NCBI GenBank assembly: GCA_030247885.1
Contig: JAPDRO010000004.1
Span: 1,178,001-1,242,000 of the forward strand
Direction of reading: 5' to 3'
Length of the DNA: 64,000 bases
Origin: Taxawa tesnikishii (nom. ined.)
Taxonomy: Eukaryota > Ascomycota > Dothideomycetes > Dothideales
The notes beneath the pieces were generated by a model that was not told the origin of the DNA, did not search any database, and saw nothing but the letters and a program-made list of their open reading frames with translations. Both the position numbers and the translations under genes were made by a program. Positions 1 through 11,181 of this stretch are shown here, piece after piece (position 1 is the first letter of the stretch; each line of letters starts with the position of its first letter).

Positions 1-1420
1 AGCGTATATCCGGACGATGAGGGGGACTGGGAGACGGTGGCCGACACGACAAGTGTTGGTGCCGATGCCCTGAGGGGAGCCAACAGGAGTAGTGTCGTGA
101 CTTGGGACGAGGAGCTTGGCGGACCTCCTCCGGCCCTTGAGACCTTCACTTACTCGTCTGTTGGCGGGCCGGCGCCAACACAGGACTACAGCGTGCCGGC
201 AAGGGGACAGCACAGGCGTGGTGGAAACACCACCCTGGGCGGTGCGCGCCCAGAAATGGGCCGCACCATTGATTCTCCCACCCCTTCGCTGGCTGCTGTC
301 GGTTTGCGGCCTGAAGTCACCGCCGCCATCTCCCCGAGAGGAGAGCAGCCGCCACCGCTTCCGGTCCGCAGCCCTTCGCGGAACCCTTTCTCCGCCGCCG
401 TCAACTTCCGCCCCGGCTTTGGGCTTTCGGCCTCTGCTACGCCTGCCCCGCAGCACGCCATCGAACTGCAGAACCTCCGCGCTGCGGGCAGCAGCACCCC
501 ATTCAGATTCGCCGGTCCGCCTTCTCTCCTGGCCCTCCGCCGGAACGGCCACTTCCTCCGACGCCCGCGGGCGCCTCCCCTACGCCCGCACCGCCCGCAC
601 CGTGGCTCCAGCGGGCCGCCACCTCCGCCGCCAGCATCCTCTCCACCCGCCGGAGCGCTCTCAAACGCACCATCAGAAGCCGGAGGTGCTGCCGCAAGTC
701 TCGCCACGCTCCCCGCGGGCCTCAGTGGAGGGGCAGCGGGAGCTGCGCCCGCTCATTCTGCGGTCCCCCACCGCTCTCCGCCCCTCGCCAACCCTCCGCT
801 CCGGCCGTCTCAGCGACCACGAGCTCGCCGCCCAGATCTCCCTATCCCAAAGCCAGCAGGCTGCGGCGAGGGCGCGCCACAGGCCGACCGTGGCCGAGAT
901 CGCGGCCATCATGCGGCCCGACCCGGCGTACGCGCGCTCAGAGACAGCATCGCGGCGCGGAGACTCCCAGTACGACAGCACGGAGCACCTGTGGCGGATC
1001 CCGACAAGAAACTCCCCGGCGCAGCACACGGCATCGCGGCTCCGACAATCGCAAGCCGCGGACGCGGACGTCGAGAACCAAGGCTGGAGTGCAGAGGAGA
1101 AGCGCGGCGTCGCCTTCTTTGTCCTAATCCTGTGCCACATCTTCCCGCCCACCTTGGCGCTCTACGGACACGGCAAGTTCGACAGTCTTGTCCACTTGAT
1201 GAGCAGGAGGACACAGACGCCCACTGCGAGACAGAAGCGGTACGCGAAGAAGATGGCATGGATCGCGATGGTGGTGATTCTGGTCGGCATTGTGGGGATC
1301 GGTGTGCCGTTTGGAGTCTTGAGGGGGATCAGCAAGACGCGGAAGATACGGCCACGCCTGGTCAACACGACAATAGCACTCCGACAGCTATCGTGTGGTG
1401 AAGGGATGAAGCGAAAGTGA
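1..1420 (+). CDS. Membrane protein with two C-terminal helices, 5' end outside window
   Basis: The gene is cut by the window start. The first ~500 bases read in frame 1 as an acidic then Pro/Ser-rich stretch (YPDDEGDWETV near the start). The last ~700 bases read in frame 2, ending at the stop at 1418-1420. That C-terminal part has two strong hydrophobic segments, GVAFFVLILCHIFPPTLALYG and MAWIAMVVILVGIVGIGVPFG, separated by a basic loop, so a small integral membrane protein is likely. I know no function. Between about 500 and 700 the third frame looks most protein-like (STRRSALKRTIRSRR). The reading frame therefore goes 1, 3, 2, which fits two single-base losses; the run of four C at 497-500 is the likely first site and the second lies at about 690-720. 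Introns are less likely because no good borders flank the changes. The transmembrane end is sure as a coding region; the rest is less so. Confidence 0.6.
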
Positions 1421-2484
1421 AGGGGACCAGGGAGGCTTTCTGGATGCAAGAGGAGCTGGGGTACATGCGCATCGCGGCACACGGCGTCAAGTTATGGCTT
1501 CGCAGAAGGGAGAAAAACAGCACGATACCCAGGAAAAAGGGCGGACGATCACGGAGTTGGGCGTCCATTGGTGCGTTTTTCTTGTATAATGGGATATTTG
1601 AGGATTGCCAGGCGTTTAGGGGACAGGACGTCAGCATGATACCAAAAGCGGAGGGTTTCCGCCATGGCAAGTTATCGAGAACGCTGTTGCAGCAAGTATC
1701 GAAAACACTGTCACGGCATCTTATCATAGAAGAGCAGGGTGGAATCTGCTCTCGACAAACACCGAGATGCAAAGACTTTGGCGACGAAACTGCCGCATTC
1801 TTGCATTCCACTCAATACTACGCATCCAGCAATGACAATTCCGATGGTGATGGCCCACTGTTAACCAGCGACCACAACGCCACGAACCTTCTTGTCAGCG
1901 ATTTCAGACATTTACCTGTATACAGCCAGAACCCTGCAGTAAGAGATATCACCCTGGGCTGTTGGAGGTGAAGCTCAGCTTGGCAGAGTTCAAAGTCGAC
2001 ACCGAAGCGCTGGCAGGAACAGGAACAGCGAGCGGTCCGGTGACTATACCGTACCCTCCAATGTGGCGAAGCTTGACTTAACTTCGCCTGCCCAGGCTTG
2101 ATCCGCTGGCTGAATCTTCTAGGAGGCGAATTTTTTGTCTGAGTCAATGCAGCAGAGTCGATATTTGAGACAATGTCGTCGCATTCAAGTCCTCCTATGT
2201 AGATTACGTGAGACAGCACCAGTTGTTCAGTGAAGGTCTCTGTTCCCTCTCCTTCCTTGGAGCAAAAATCCGTTAGTTTCATTCATCCGTTAATTCTTTC
2301 CGAAGCAAATATGGGGGTATCGATGCCAAACGTTCACAACAGCCTGCCGTATTTCCGAACGCCGCAGCCCAGTCAACCATCACACGCCCATACTCCCGTT
2401 AGAAATCAAGCAAGGACAGAAAAACGTAAGAGGAAACCGACGCCAATCGCGAGCCGGCATGAGATGTTTGTGAGTAGTACTGCC
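1421..2484. other. Intergenic region, no gene seen
   Basis: This stretch lies between two convergent genes and should hold both 3' ends. The open frames in it (for example 1417-1971 plus, 1818-2282 minus) have Cys/His/Ser-rich composition without domain-like patterns. I see nothing functional in it. Confidence 0.5.
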
Positions 2485-5400
2485 TCAAGCAGGACGCGGC
2501 AGGGCATCGCCAATATTGCGGGTGACGCCAAACAGATAGCCCAGTTCGTTTTGGGTCAACCTGCCCACGTTCTTGCTTCCAGCTTCGTCAAGCGCCGCGT
2601 TGATGAGCCCTCTCTTCTTCTCCTGGAGCTCAATGATGCGGTCTTCTACCGTGTTCTCGATCAGGACTCTATGAACCTTGACCGGCTTTGTCTGACCCAA
2701 ACGATGGGCGCGGTCGATGGCCTGGTCCTCGATGTAGGGGTTCCAGAAGGGGTCAAGAATGATGACTTGGTTGGCTATATTAAGATTGAGGCCTGCGTTA
2801 CCAGCTTTGAGGGAGATGAGCATCATGCGGACATTGGGATCCTTCTTGAAGTCGGAGACGGCTTGGTCGCGCATGCCGGCGTTCATGCTGCCGTCATAGC
2901 GGCGATACTCCCAACCCTTGTCAAAAATTGGGATCTCAAGGAGGTCGAGGAGAGAGGTCCATTGAGAGAAGATGATGATCTTTTCGTCAAGGCCGCGGTC
3001 AACGATTTCTTGGATGAGTTCAACCGTCTTGTCGGTCTTCGACGACGGCACAAAGTCGCGGCGAAGTCGCTTGAGGTACGTCTTCTTGGCTTGCTGGTTA
3101 CGGGTTGACAGCTTCTTCAGCTCGGCGAGGGTGACTTCTTTCTTCGGCTTCTTGACCTTCTTCTTTTTCTCCTTGCCCTTACCCTTGGCTTTAGCCTTGG
3201 TCTTGAACATGCCCATCCCCTTCTTCATCTTCTTGCAATGAGGCTCATCGACGACCTTTTGCTTGCCTTTCTTCCTCTCGGACATAGGAGCGTCATCCGA
3301 CGTCTCACCCTTGGCAACTATCTCGGCTTCTGAAGCAGTCTCAGCCTGTGAGTCGAGTTCCGAGGCGGCGTCTGAATCCATGTCATCATCAACGATGAAG
3401 CCATTGAGACTGCTTGACTCATCGTCCTCGTCGTCTTCGTCATCATCGCTATGGTCATCGTCATCATCGTCATCATCACTGTCAGTGTCCACTTCCGAGG
3501 CAGTAGCATCCTCGTCCCTCATTATTAAATCCTCGTCCAGGTTCTCGTCCTCCTCGAGTGTTTCCGGCATATGGATCCTCTTGAACGTCTCGTAATCGAC
3601 GACTTTCTTGGGGTCGACAATAGCACGGCAACTAGGACATTTGACGGTCGAGTTTTCGACGCCACTTTGAAGCGCATTCGTAGGATCGTTAAGCCTGGCG
3701 AGACATTCCGAGCAGGTGAAGTGGCCACACAGTGAGAAGAATCCCGGATTGGGAACGGCATCGAAGCATACCGGACACTCGAAGCCATTAATTTCTTTGA
3801 TCCGGTTGACGATGGCTACGTCCAGGTCTTTGGCGATACGTTCCATCTCCTCGGGCGTAATGTCAGCAGCAGCAGCCACGCCGAAGTCTTTGACCAGATG
3901 TGGGTGACAACAAGCTTGACGCAAGCGCAACAAAAGCAAGAGGACATGAGCGTACTCTCTGCCGACGGTGCCAGCCTTGACGAACTTGTTGAACTGGATC
4001 CGCGTCTTGGACTCGAGGGAGTTGTAGAAATCCTTCTCCTCTTCACTGAACTCCGGGTTGGTCACTTCAACAGTGCGCTCGGGCAAAACAAGGATGGGCC
4101 GACCGTTGATCTTTGATTGCTTGCTGCGGCGTAGCATGATAGCCTTCAGTAAGACCTGCAACTTCTGCATGGCTGACTCCTTGTATTCGATCGAACCGCT
4201 CTTCAATGGCTGAGAAAAGTCATTGCGGAAGCGATTCCAGTCGTTGTAGGGCTTGATGCGGAGGAAAAGGATCAAGGAATATAGCTCATCCACGCTGTTC
4301 ATCATCGGAGTTCCCGTCATGCACCAACGATAGTTGGCACGAAGCTTGCAAACCGCTTGAGCGGTCTTGGTGCTCTTGTTCTTTATGCACTGGGCTTCGT
4401 CGATGATGATTCTATGCCACCTGGATCGGCTGTCCAGGAAGATTGTCTTCTCATCAGCCCGTGGGGTAGCGTTAGGGTCAAATTCCTGTCTCTTCTTGAA
4501 CTTGTCCAGGCGCTTAAACTCCGCAGCAATCGTGCCGTAAGAGGTCAGAACAACATCGTAGTTCCGCAGCTCGTCAAACGATTTGGCCTTCTTCGTACTG
4601 TGGTGTATGAATACAGTCAAACGGTGTTGGACGCCACGTTCAATCTTTGTCTCAATCTCTTCGGCCCATTGACGCAGCAAGGCGACGGGGGCGAGAATCA
4701 GATTAGTCTTGCAACGTGGATCGTCAGATCTGCGAGTGACCATGAGAGAGATGGCTTGAACAGTCTTGCCGAGGCCCATGTCGTCTGCGAGAATTCCACC
4801 TTTGTTAGTTCCCTGCTCCTGGTTTTGCAACCATTCGAGACCCGCGAACTGGTACGGCTTGAGTTGTACAGTCAGTCCCTTGACAGAAACAGGCTCGTCG
4901 GCCACCTTGAGATCCTCATCTGGCCGGATTGTGGAGAGCAATTCTTCGAGCTCTTTCTTGCTGCTCTCGCTGTTCTCCATCTGACTGAGAAGATAATCAC
5001 GCTCATACCGGGGGATGCTGGATTCACCATACACAGACTCATATTCGTCGTGATCCATTCCTCTGGGGCCCAAGAGGTTCTGCAACTGTCCAAATTCATC
5101 ACCCAAACCAACGGACTTCTGCAATCCTCTCCTTATGGTATCCATGGCTGTCTGGCCGAGCTGCGAAATCCAACCCGGGCGCTGCGGTGGAACTTGTTGC
5201 ATTGCAGGCGCATAGGAGTATTGAGGCGTACCCGGCGTTCCAGGAGCAGGTGGCCGCTGAGGAAGGTCCGGTGGTTGAAAGCCCGGTTGCCGGTATGGCT
5301 GTGGCTGTGGATATGGGGATAGTCTTCCGGTGGTGTCATTGTTTGCCCTCATCGCCTGCATCATTTTCATGCGACCGCTCTCGGACATCCTTTGTGGACC

Positions 5401-6345
5401 AAGGTTCGGAGGAGGCAGAATGATGGGTTCGTCTTCGCTGTCACTACGAGTGAGATCGACCACTTCCGGACGTGAAGTCGTTGGGGCTGGTCTGGGTCGA
5501 GGTGGACGTGGCTCCGGCTTGACAAAAATGGGCGCGAGTTGTGACGCTGGCGGATTATACGACGGAGCTTGGCTTGGTCCTGCTCTTGAAGAACTCGCGA
5601 AGGATTGCGATGGTGAGCCTTGACTGAGACTGCGGGCAAACGCTGCATCGGCGATCTCTGCATCACGCCGTCTGCGCGCTGCCCGCTCCGCCTCCAACTG
5701 TCTCTTCCTGGCTCTTTCTGCAAGTGTGTTCTGCGAACCGCCGAAAACAGAGCCAAACCTGCCGCCAAAGTTCTTCTCCGCTGCGTCAAGCGAGTCTACC
5801 GAGGATGAAGAAGGCGAGTGCGATCGTGAAGGAGTAGGCCGCTTAGATCTGAATAGTTCTTCGCCATCTGGTGTAGTGTCGTTGGTATCGCGACCACGCT
5901 TGCGTGAGAAACTAGATCCATCCGTGAGATTCGAGTTCGCAGAGTCAGGAGTTGCAATAATTGGGATTCCATTGTTTCTTGGCCGAAGGTAGAGTCCGTT
6001 GTGTTCACTTAAGTACTCGCCAGGCATGCCTGGACGCCTACCTCCATGCCACCAGTCGTCTGCTCCGTCGGCTTGGGGTGGTCTAGAGCTCTTCGGCTGG
6101 TTGGTGGGTTCCTGTTGTCCGTCGTAGCCCTGCTCTGGTGGCAGTTGTGCCTCTAACTCCTGTATCTTGGTCTCGATGTCACGTTTCTGCGTCTCATAGT
6201 CGTCCGCTCCTGGGTCGAGGCTGTCCAGCAAGACGTTCTGGAACATCAGTTCCTCCTCCATCTCTTCAGGTGACATGTTTTGCGAAGACGGAGCCATAGC
6301 GCAAATGTAAAGACGAGGCTGAGGACTTTCGTATGTATTTGACAC
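2485..6345 (-). CDS. SNF2-family translocase with embedded RING finger, ULS1/RIS1-like
   Basis: A single 1286-residue frame without introns. It has the Rad5/Rad16/Uls1 layout: SNF2 ATPase core with Walker A DDMGLGKT (about 520-527) and Walker B IIIDEAQCIKN, then a C3HC4 RING finger inserted between the two helicase lobes (CPVC..CGHFTCSEC..CPSC, about 855-905), then helicase C with YDGSMNAGMRDQAV and the AHRLGQ motif (about 1145-1215). The N-terminal third is disordered and carries a SUMO-interacting motif, VVDLTRSDSEDEP, near residue 293. A long Asp/Ser tract and a Lys-rich block lie between RING and lobe two. These features match yeast Uls1 and fission yeast Rrp1/Rrp2, DNA translocases that act on SUMO-modified chromatin proteins. 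Those proteins usually have several SIMs; I am sure of one here. Translation may start at Met17 (6297). There is no HIRAN domain, which argues against Rad5. Confidence 0.93.
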   Translation of the reverse strand: MSNTYESPQPRLYICAMAPSSQNMSPEEMEEELMFQNVLLDSLDPGADDYETQKRDIETKIQELEAQLPPEQGYDGQQEPTNQPKSSRPPQADGADDWWHGGRRPGMPGEYLSEHNGLYLRPRNNGIPIIATPDSANSNLTDGSSFSRKRGRDTNDTTPDGEELFRSKRPTPSRSHSPSSSSVDSLDAAEKNFGGRFGSVFGGSQNTLAERARKRQLEAERAARRRRDAEIADAAFARSLSQGSPSQSFASSSRAGPSQAPSYNPPASQLAPIFVKPEPRPPRPRPAPTTSRPEVVDLTRSDSEDEPIILPPPNLGPQRMSESGRMKMMQAMRANNDTTGRLSPYPQPQPYRQPGFQPPDLPQRPPAPGTPGTPQYSYAPAMQQVPPQRPGWISQLGQTAMDTIRRGLQKSVGLGDEFGQLQNLLGPRGMDHDEYESVYGESSIPRYERDYLLSQMENSESSKKELEELLSTIRPDEDLKVADEPVSVKGLTVQLKPYQFAGLEWLQNQEQGTNKGGILADDMGLGKTVQAISLMVTRRSDDPRCKTNLILAPVALLRQWAEEIETKIERGVQHRLTVFIHHSTKKAKSFDELRNYDVVLTSYGTIAAEFKRLDKFKKRQEFDPNATPRADEKTIFLDSRSRWHRIIIDEAQCIKNKSTKTAQAVCKLRANYRWCMTGTPMMNSVDELYSLILFLRIKPYNDWNRFRNDFSQPLKSGSIEYKESAMQKLQVLLKAIMLRRSKQSKINGRPILVLPERTVEVTNPEFSEEEKDFYNSLESKTRIQFNKFVKAGTVGREYAHVLLLLLRLRQACCHPHLVKDFGVAAAADITPEEMERIAKDLDVAIVNRIKEINGFECPVCFDAVPNPGFFSLCGHFTCSECLARLNDPTNALQSGVENSTVKCPSCRAIVDPKKVVDYETFKRIHMPETLEEDENLDEDLIMRDEDATASEVDTDSDDDDDDDDHSDDDEDDEDDESSSLNGFIVDDDMDSDAASELDSQAETASEAEIVAKGETSDDAPMSERKKGKQKVVDEPHCKKMKKGMGMFKTKAKAKGKGKEKKKKVKKPKKEVTLAELKKLSTRNQQAKKTYLKRLRRDFVPSSKTDKTVELIQEIVDRGLDEKIIIFSQWTSLLDLLEIPIFDKGWEYRRYDGSMNAGMRDQAVSDFKKDPNVRMMLISLKAGNAGLNLNIANQVIILDPFWNPYIEDQAIDRAHRLGQTKPVKVHRVLIENTVEDRIIELQEKKRGLINAALDEAGSKNVGRLTQNELGYLFGVTRNIGDALPRPA

Positions 6346-7887
6346 AAAGGAAAATATTTCGACGACAAAGTAAGAATGACCGGGTTGGCTTAGATATTAC
6401 ACGTGTGCCTCACCCGGCGGAGGTGTTGCAGGTCGTTATCGTGAATCTGGTGGTGGCGACGATTGAATGTTACTCGCGGCGTGTTCACTTGCGGTCGTCG
6501 ATGGGATAACGACCCGCTTTGTCGTACACCGGCATGGATCGCATTGTTCACAGAGGCAGAGACAAAGAAGACAGATGGGTTGCGAGGCTGAGTTTTGCAA
6601 TGCTACAGAGAGACTCAAGGTGATATGTCACGCCTGCCTCGCTGCCTCGAAACTCTATCCGACGCGCCCACGTTGGTCCGAGCTCGCGTGTCCGTCATGC
6701 CAAGACCAAGACGCGAATTCACATGCACATCGAAGGAACAGAGATTGGATGCATGAGAGGTCGTGTATCTTTTGACAAAGTCTTAGTCACGCAAGTTGAT
6801 GCTTGCTATCATTCATCCCGATCAGAGAGTGCGCGTTATGTTCATAGCAACTAGCAAACCCATGTCCGCATACTGCAGCATTCTGCACGTGAGGGAAGAA
6901 TTTTCCGCTTCTTGGTAGCACACGACTCACCGTCTTCTTCCCCAACGCCTTCATGAACATGCTTCCCATGTTCGCCAAGCAAAACAACAGAGTTTGAAAC
7001 ACTCTCGTCCTAGTTACTCTTGTCGAGCTTGACGACGGACCTAACGGGCTCGGAATCGCCCTGGGTATCACTCCTTGTCCCTTCGTAAAGCTTGAAGAAA
7101 GGAAGGCCAGACTGGGCATAGGTCTGGGCAGTGACAAGCGTGCTAGGGGCCTCTAAACCGGTGACTTGCTTGGTGACGTGGCCCTTGGCTCGTTGTTCGG
7201 TGTATCGCACAAGAGGATGAGTCGGTAGAGCTTGACGTCGTCGTTGATCCTGATTATGGTCATCGTATCCCTGTTGTCGATGATGATATGAGTTGCGTGT
7301 CGTGCCATTTGGGCGGTCTCTGTCAACGGCTAGGTGAAGCGGACCAATGGTGCTTGTCAAGAGGACTGAGAGGATGGTCAAGGGAGCGGGACAAAGGGAA
7401 GAAAACAACGCTACCTGAAGTGAGACATACCAAGTAAACCCCAATATCCGGAGGTCCTGTGTCCTCAGTTGGTAGTTTAGACGCCGTCACATGTAAAGGG
7501 TTGTGAAGACCTGGGGGAGAGACGCTTTTTAGATACACGCTATCAAAAGTTGGTCTATCTCGAAGTGGAAGGGGATTCTCAGAAGAGAAGAAAAGATCAT
7601 GTTTTGCTCATTTCATCGTCGGATCGCTGTGTGAGCTTGCAAGCAACCCGGCATCCACTCTTTTGAATGTAGTGATAGATGCCGCCAACCGCTCACTGAG
7701 AGAGATAATTTAAAAGCACAAACGCTGCAGACTTCCAGTGGCAATTTCCCCATGTCTCGTCCCGCTTGCCCGCCTTTGCTTGGTCTCGCGGAGGTACACC
7801 TGACCATCGATTTGACCTTTGTCGGCCAAATCCAACCCGAAGTGGATGGCGTGCACCACGCTTGGCTAGGCAACGATTGCTGGTAAT
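6346..7887. other. Intergenic region with unassigned protein-like frames
   Basis: This lies between the 5' end of the translocase gene and the 3' end of the Ran gene. On the minus strand about 7010-7300 has two frames of protein-like composition (see the findings) which I cannot assign. The rest (6346-7000 and 7450-7887) shows nothing I recognise; 6346-6450 should hold the translocase promoter. Confidence 0.4.
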
Positions 7888-8742
7888 TTAAAGATCTGGG
7901 TCCTCCTCGTCTGGGAGAGGCATTTGGGCGGCGTCAGCCATCTCCTTCTGATACTGCTCGAGCACGGCCTGATCGACCTGGACCTCAGGAGGAGCCAAGG
8001 CTGGGGCGGCGACGAACTCCTACAACACGGTAAGCGTTAGCTGCTGTACGTCTCGTCCTCGGATCTGCTAGGTATGACCTACCAAGCTCTGGTTGCCGAC
8101 TAGCTTGCGGGCGAGCCACAGGAAGGGCTTCTCGAAGTTGTAGTTGGACTTGGCCGAGATATCGTAGTACTGGAGGTTCTTCTTGCGGTGGAAAGTAATG
8201 GTCTTGGCTTTCACCTTGCGCTCCTTAACATCGACTTTGTTGCCGCAGAGAACGATGGGGATGTTCTCGCAGACACGGACGAGGTCACGGTGCCAGTTGG
8301 GGACGTTCTTGTACGTGATACGGGAGGTGACATCGAACATGATGATACCACACTGGCCGTTGATGTAGTATCCATCTCTCAGACCGCCGAACTTCTCTTG
8401 TCCGGCAGTGTCCCACACGTCGAACTGGATAGCGCCGAGGTTCTATGCGATTGTGTTAGTGCGCCTATGCCACACGATCAGGGTTGTATTCCGAGTATTT
8501 ACGTACTGTGGTGAAGCCGAGAGGGTGCACTTCGACACCGAGGGTTGCGATGTACTTCTTTTCGAATTCACCAGTAAGGTGGCGCTTGACGAAGGTGGTC
8601 TGCAGGGATGAGAGCACGTTAGCATGGAACAGAGCTATGAACCTCGACAACAAGACAGAGGGTTTCTTTCACACACCTTTCCGGTGCCACCGTCACCGAC
8701 AAGGACGAGCTTGAAGGTGGGAGGGGCTTGTCCTTCAGCCAT
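7888..8742 (-). CDS. GTP-binding nuclear protein Ran/Gsp1
   Basis: Four exons on the minus strand: 8742-8677, 8599-8507, 8442-8083 and 8019-7888, all with GT..AG borders. They give exactly 216 residues, the family length. The protein starts [22 protein letters not shown] and shows all Ras-superfamily G boxes: P-loop GDGGTGKTT (split by intron 1 after the Lys), effector region [29 protein letters not shown] and SAKSN. The C-terminus is the acidic tail PDEEDPDL typical of Ran and absent from Rab/Rho. Ran carries nucleocytoplasmic transport and helps spindle assembly; its GDP/GTP state is set by RCC1 in the nucleus and RanGAP in the cytosol. The gene is intact. Confidence 0.98.
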
Positions 8743-9376
8743 TGTAGCACTTGTTTTTGAATGTAGCTGGGTTGTTTGGAAAGGTTCTGTGGGTTCTTCG
8801 GTGGGTGTTAGAATGCGCGATGGATGTGTCGGCGATTGTGAGTCTGTCGCTGACCTGCGGAAGTGTTGTGAATTATGTAGAAGGGCCTGGTGTGTTGTTC
8901 AAAGTGATGAAGCGGTGGGGCAAAGGGTGTTTTGAACTTTTGAAAGCAAAGAGGTCGGCGAATCGGGCAGCAGGCAGGACCGGGAGTTGCCGCCTAATAT
9001 AGGGCTGAGCACATGACAGTTATTTTTCCATTCACCTTCACTTTTTTTGACGCAACAAAACACTCCACGAATTTTCTCGATTCATGCACCAGAGTGTGGC
9101 AGATTGAATGCAGCGAGCGAAAGGTTTCAAACTTAATGCTGAAGTGCGAGTCATTGCACCGTACATCGACTTCTGGAAGTTCAAGTCGCCAATGGCCGTC
9201 GGTGTGCAGGATAGTTAGGCTGCATTTGTTTTGCAGGAAACCCTCTAGCCTTGTTGTAACGCTACTCGTGTTTGTAATCATAAACCACCCGGATATCATC
9301 ATGCTTTCCACAAAACGCCACTGAAATGCAAAACCTGTCGTTGCAGGCAGCCCGGCAACATCTGTAGAAGCAATGC
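8743..9376. other. Intergenic region between two minus-strand genes
   Basis: This holds the Ran promoter and the NAS2 3' end. The T-rich stretch near 9035-9050 and the other sequence show no gene or known site that I can support. Confidence 0.4.
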
Positions 9377-10120
9377 CTATAAAGGCAGCAAATGACAGCC
9401 TAGCATACCTCTACCACCCCAATTATGCCTTGGCACAAGCTTCAATTCCAGCATTTCCGAGCCTCCGCCAACAGCGGCACTCCTCAACACCTTGATTGCG
9501 ATCTCGCGACCTTCATTCTGTTGCACAGTCTGCGCGACTCTCGACAGCTTCTCGTGGTTCATCCAATTCGCGCTGCCGAATCTGGTGATCTTGTCTCCCG
9601 CCTTCAGGCCCGCAGTCTCCGCCGGACTCGAAGGAACCACGCTGTTGACCTTCGCGAACGGCGCCTCTATCGTGTTCTGGGCTGCTTGTGCTTGTGCTGC
9701 TCTTGTAGCGGCAGGCGACGCGGCTGCTGCTGCCTGTGCTGAAGCGTGGTGCTCGTGCAGTCCGACTTCGATCTTCGACATCAGGTCTTTGTAGTCGTTT
9801 TTCAGGCGTATTATCCGAGCTCTTGTAGTCCGTATCTGGGCGACGTCGATGTCGGCGCGCGGGTAGCCGTCGAAGGTGGTTAGGCTGGTGTTCATGTTGA
9901 CACCGTGCTGCCCATAAAATCAGCCATGCAACAAGGAGGAGCGATAAAAGTTTCGTACCGAATCGAGAACCGAGCTCAACGCTCTAAGTTCGCTTTCCAC
10001 GTTGTCTTTTTGTGCGATGAGCTCAACTAGAGACAGCTTCTGGGTGCCATTCTGCGAAGCTGTCGAAGTAGGCCCGGAGGCGACGGTTGGAGAGTGCAGA
10101 TTGTCCATAGGAAGACCCAT
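9377..10120 (-). CDS. 26S proteasome assembly chaperone Nas2/p27 (PSMD9 family)
   Basis: Two exons, 10120-9959 and 9907-9377, give 230 residues. The N-terminal half is helical (LVELIAQKDNVESELRALSSVL, then IRTTRARIIRLKNDYKDLMSKIE). A PDZ domain follows with the carboxylate-binding-loop region FAKVNSVVPSSPAETAGLKAGD and ends near IAIKVLR. The last residues, NWGGRGMLGCHLLPL, are a signature of the family. Nas2 binds the C-terminus of the Rpt5 ATPase through its PDZ domain and holds back early base assembly of the 19S particle. The start at MGLPMDN was chosen because upstream codons in this frame do not look like the family. Confidence 0.93.
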
Positions 10121-10621
10121 CGGGAGCTGTCTGTGTACCGAGAATGGGTGTGCAACAATCGACAGGTCTTGTGTTGTACGAGATGGATGCTTGTCAAATT
10201 TCCTGAATGCATGGATGATGGAAGACACATGTGAAGACGCGGGGCAAACTGAGCTGCCAAGCACTGACCACAAGGGTCTTCTTGCCGCTCTGGGATGCAC
10301 TCAACGATCTTTTACCTGCCTTGCCGACAGATAGGTGATAGACGAAAGAATAGATACTATGCGGCAGCGGCTAACCCGCTCGATCGCTATGCGTGTCTGC
10401 CGTCAAAAATGGTCTTAGTCTTGAGTGCTCTCATGGTTATACTGCTACAGCAAGCTATTTCACCTGCAAGCTCTCTAACGAGCTCTGACAATCCGTGAGC
10501 GCATTCGGTGTGCCGCTCTTGGTATAAATCCGCCATATGCATCCAATAGACGCCACGCTATGCCAAATCAAAATGGAGAGGGATATCATCTTCCGAACCC
10601 AAGCCGTAACGCCACATCAAA
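10121..10621. other. Intergenic region
   Basis: Promoter of the NAS2 gene and 3' region of the next minus-strand gene. No further feature seen. Confidence 0.4.
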
Positions 10622-11181
10622 TCATACTTTCTCAAACCGTTTTACTGTGTCTGTTCTCCGCGGCAATGTCCATGGCTCTGCGCATATCACCTGTGTTCTT
10701 CATTAGTATCAACGTCCGGGTACAATGTATGGATCGCGTCGCGCTTACCTCGCCCTCACTATACGCCCAAAAGTATACGCCGCATGCAATGAGGTAGTAC
10801 AACGCCGGGTTCGTGCCTTGATACAGCAGTATGGCGGAGAGGCTTGCCAGAGGCAACCACAACAGGCGCGCCTCTATCGAGCGGTGTACCGCAGTTCCGG
10901 CAAGGTAATTGAGTGGCCATTCGTAAGCGAAGCTGACGATGCCGAGTAGGAGGTTGATGATCTGTAATATGGGTATTGGCTTGACAGCGCCGTCCAGGTT
11001 CTTTGTGAGGAAGTCGAAGAAGAATTTTGGCCAAAAGAACCCTTCTATGGCTGCGCCCATCTGATCTGTATGCTTGTCAGTAGCTGCGTTGCATCGATGT
11101 TCTTAGTTCGAGGTTATACTTACAAGCTGCGGCCGTCAGGACGATCAGTCGCGCCCAGTGGTTCTTTATGAGCTTTCCCAT
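10622..11181 (-). CDS. Conserved fungal four-helix membrane protein (DUF7727 type)
   Basis: Three exons, 11181-11124, 11065-10749 and 10690-10622, join in frame to 147 residues. The protein begins MGKLIKNHWARLIVLTAAA and has four hydrophobic helices: RLIVLTAAAYQMGAAIEGFF, ILQIINLLLGIVSFAYEW, LLWLPLASLSAILLYQ and ALYYLIACGVYFWAY. It ends with a basic tail (VICAEPWTLPRRTD). The loop motif FFWPKFFFDFLTKNLDGAVK is highly characteristic of a conserved filamentous-fungal family that I remember as DUF7727; the function is unknown. The second intron shows a good branch site (TACTAAT) 15 bases before its acceptor. The 3' exon is short and was placed because it restores the family-like ending. Confidence 0.85.

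Noticed and set aside
1417-1971. 184-codon plus-strand frame after the first gene
   Set aside because: Overlaps the stop of the membrane protein and looks like 3' untranslated sequence.
4357-5322. 321-codon plus-strand frame inside the translocase gene
   Set aside because: Antisense shadow of a long intact SNF2 frame.
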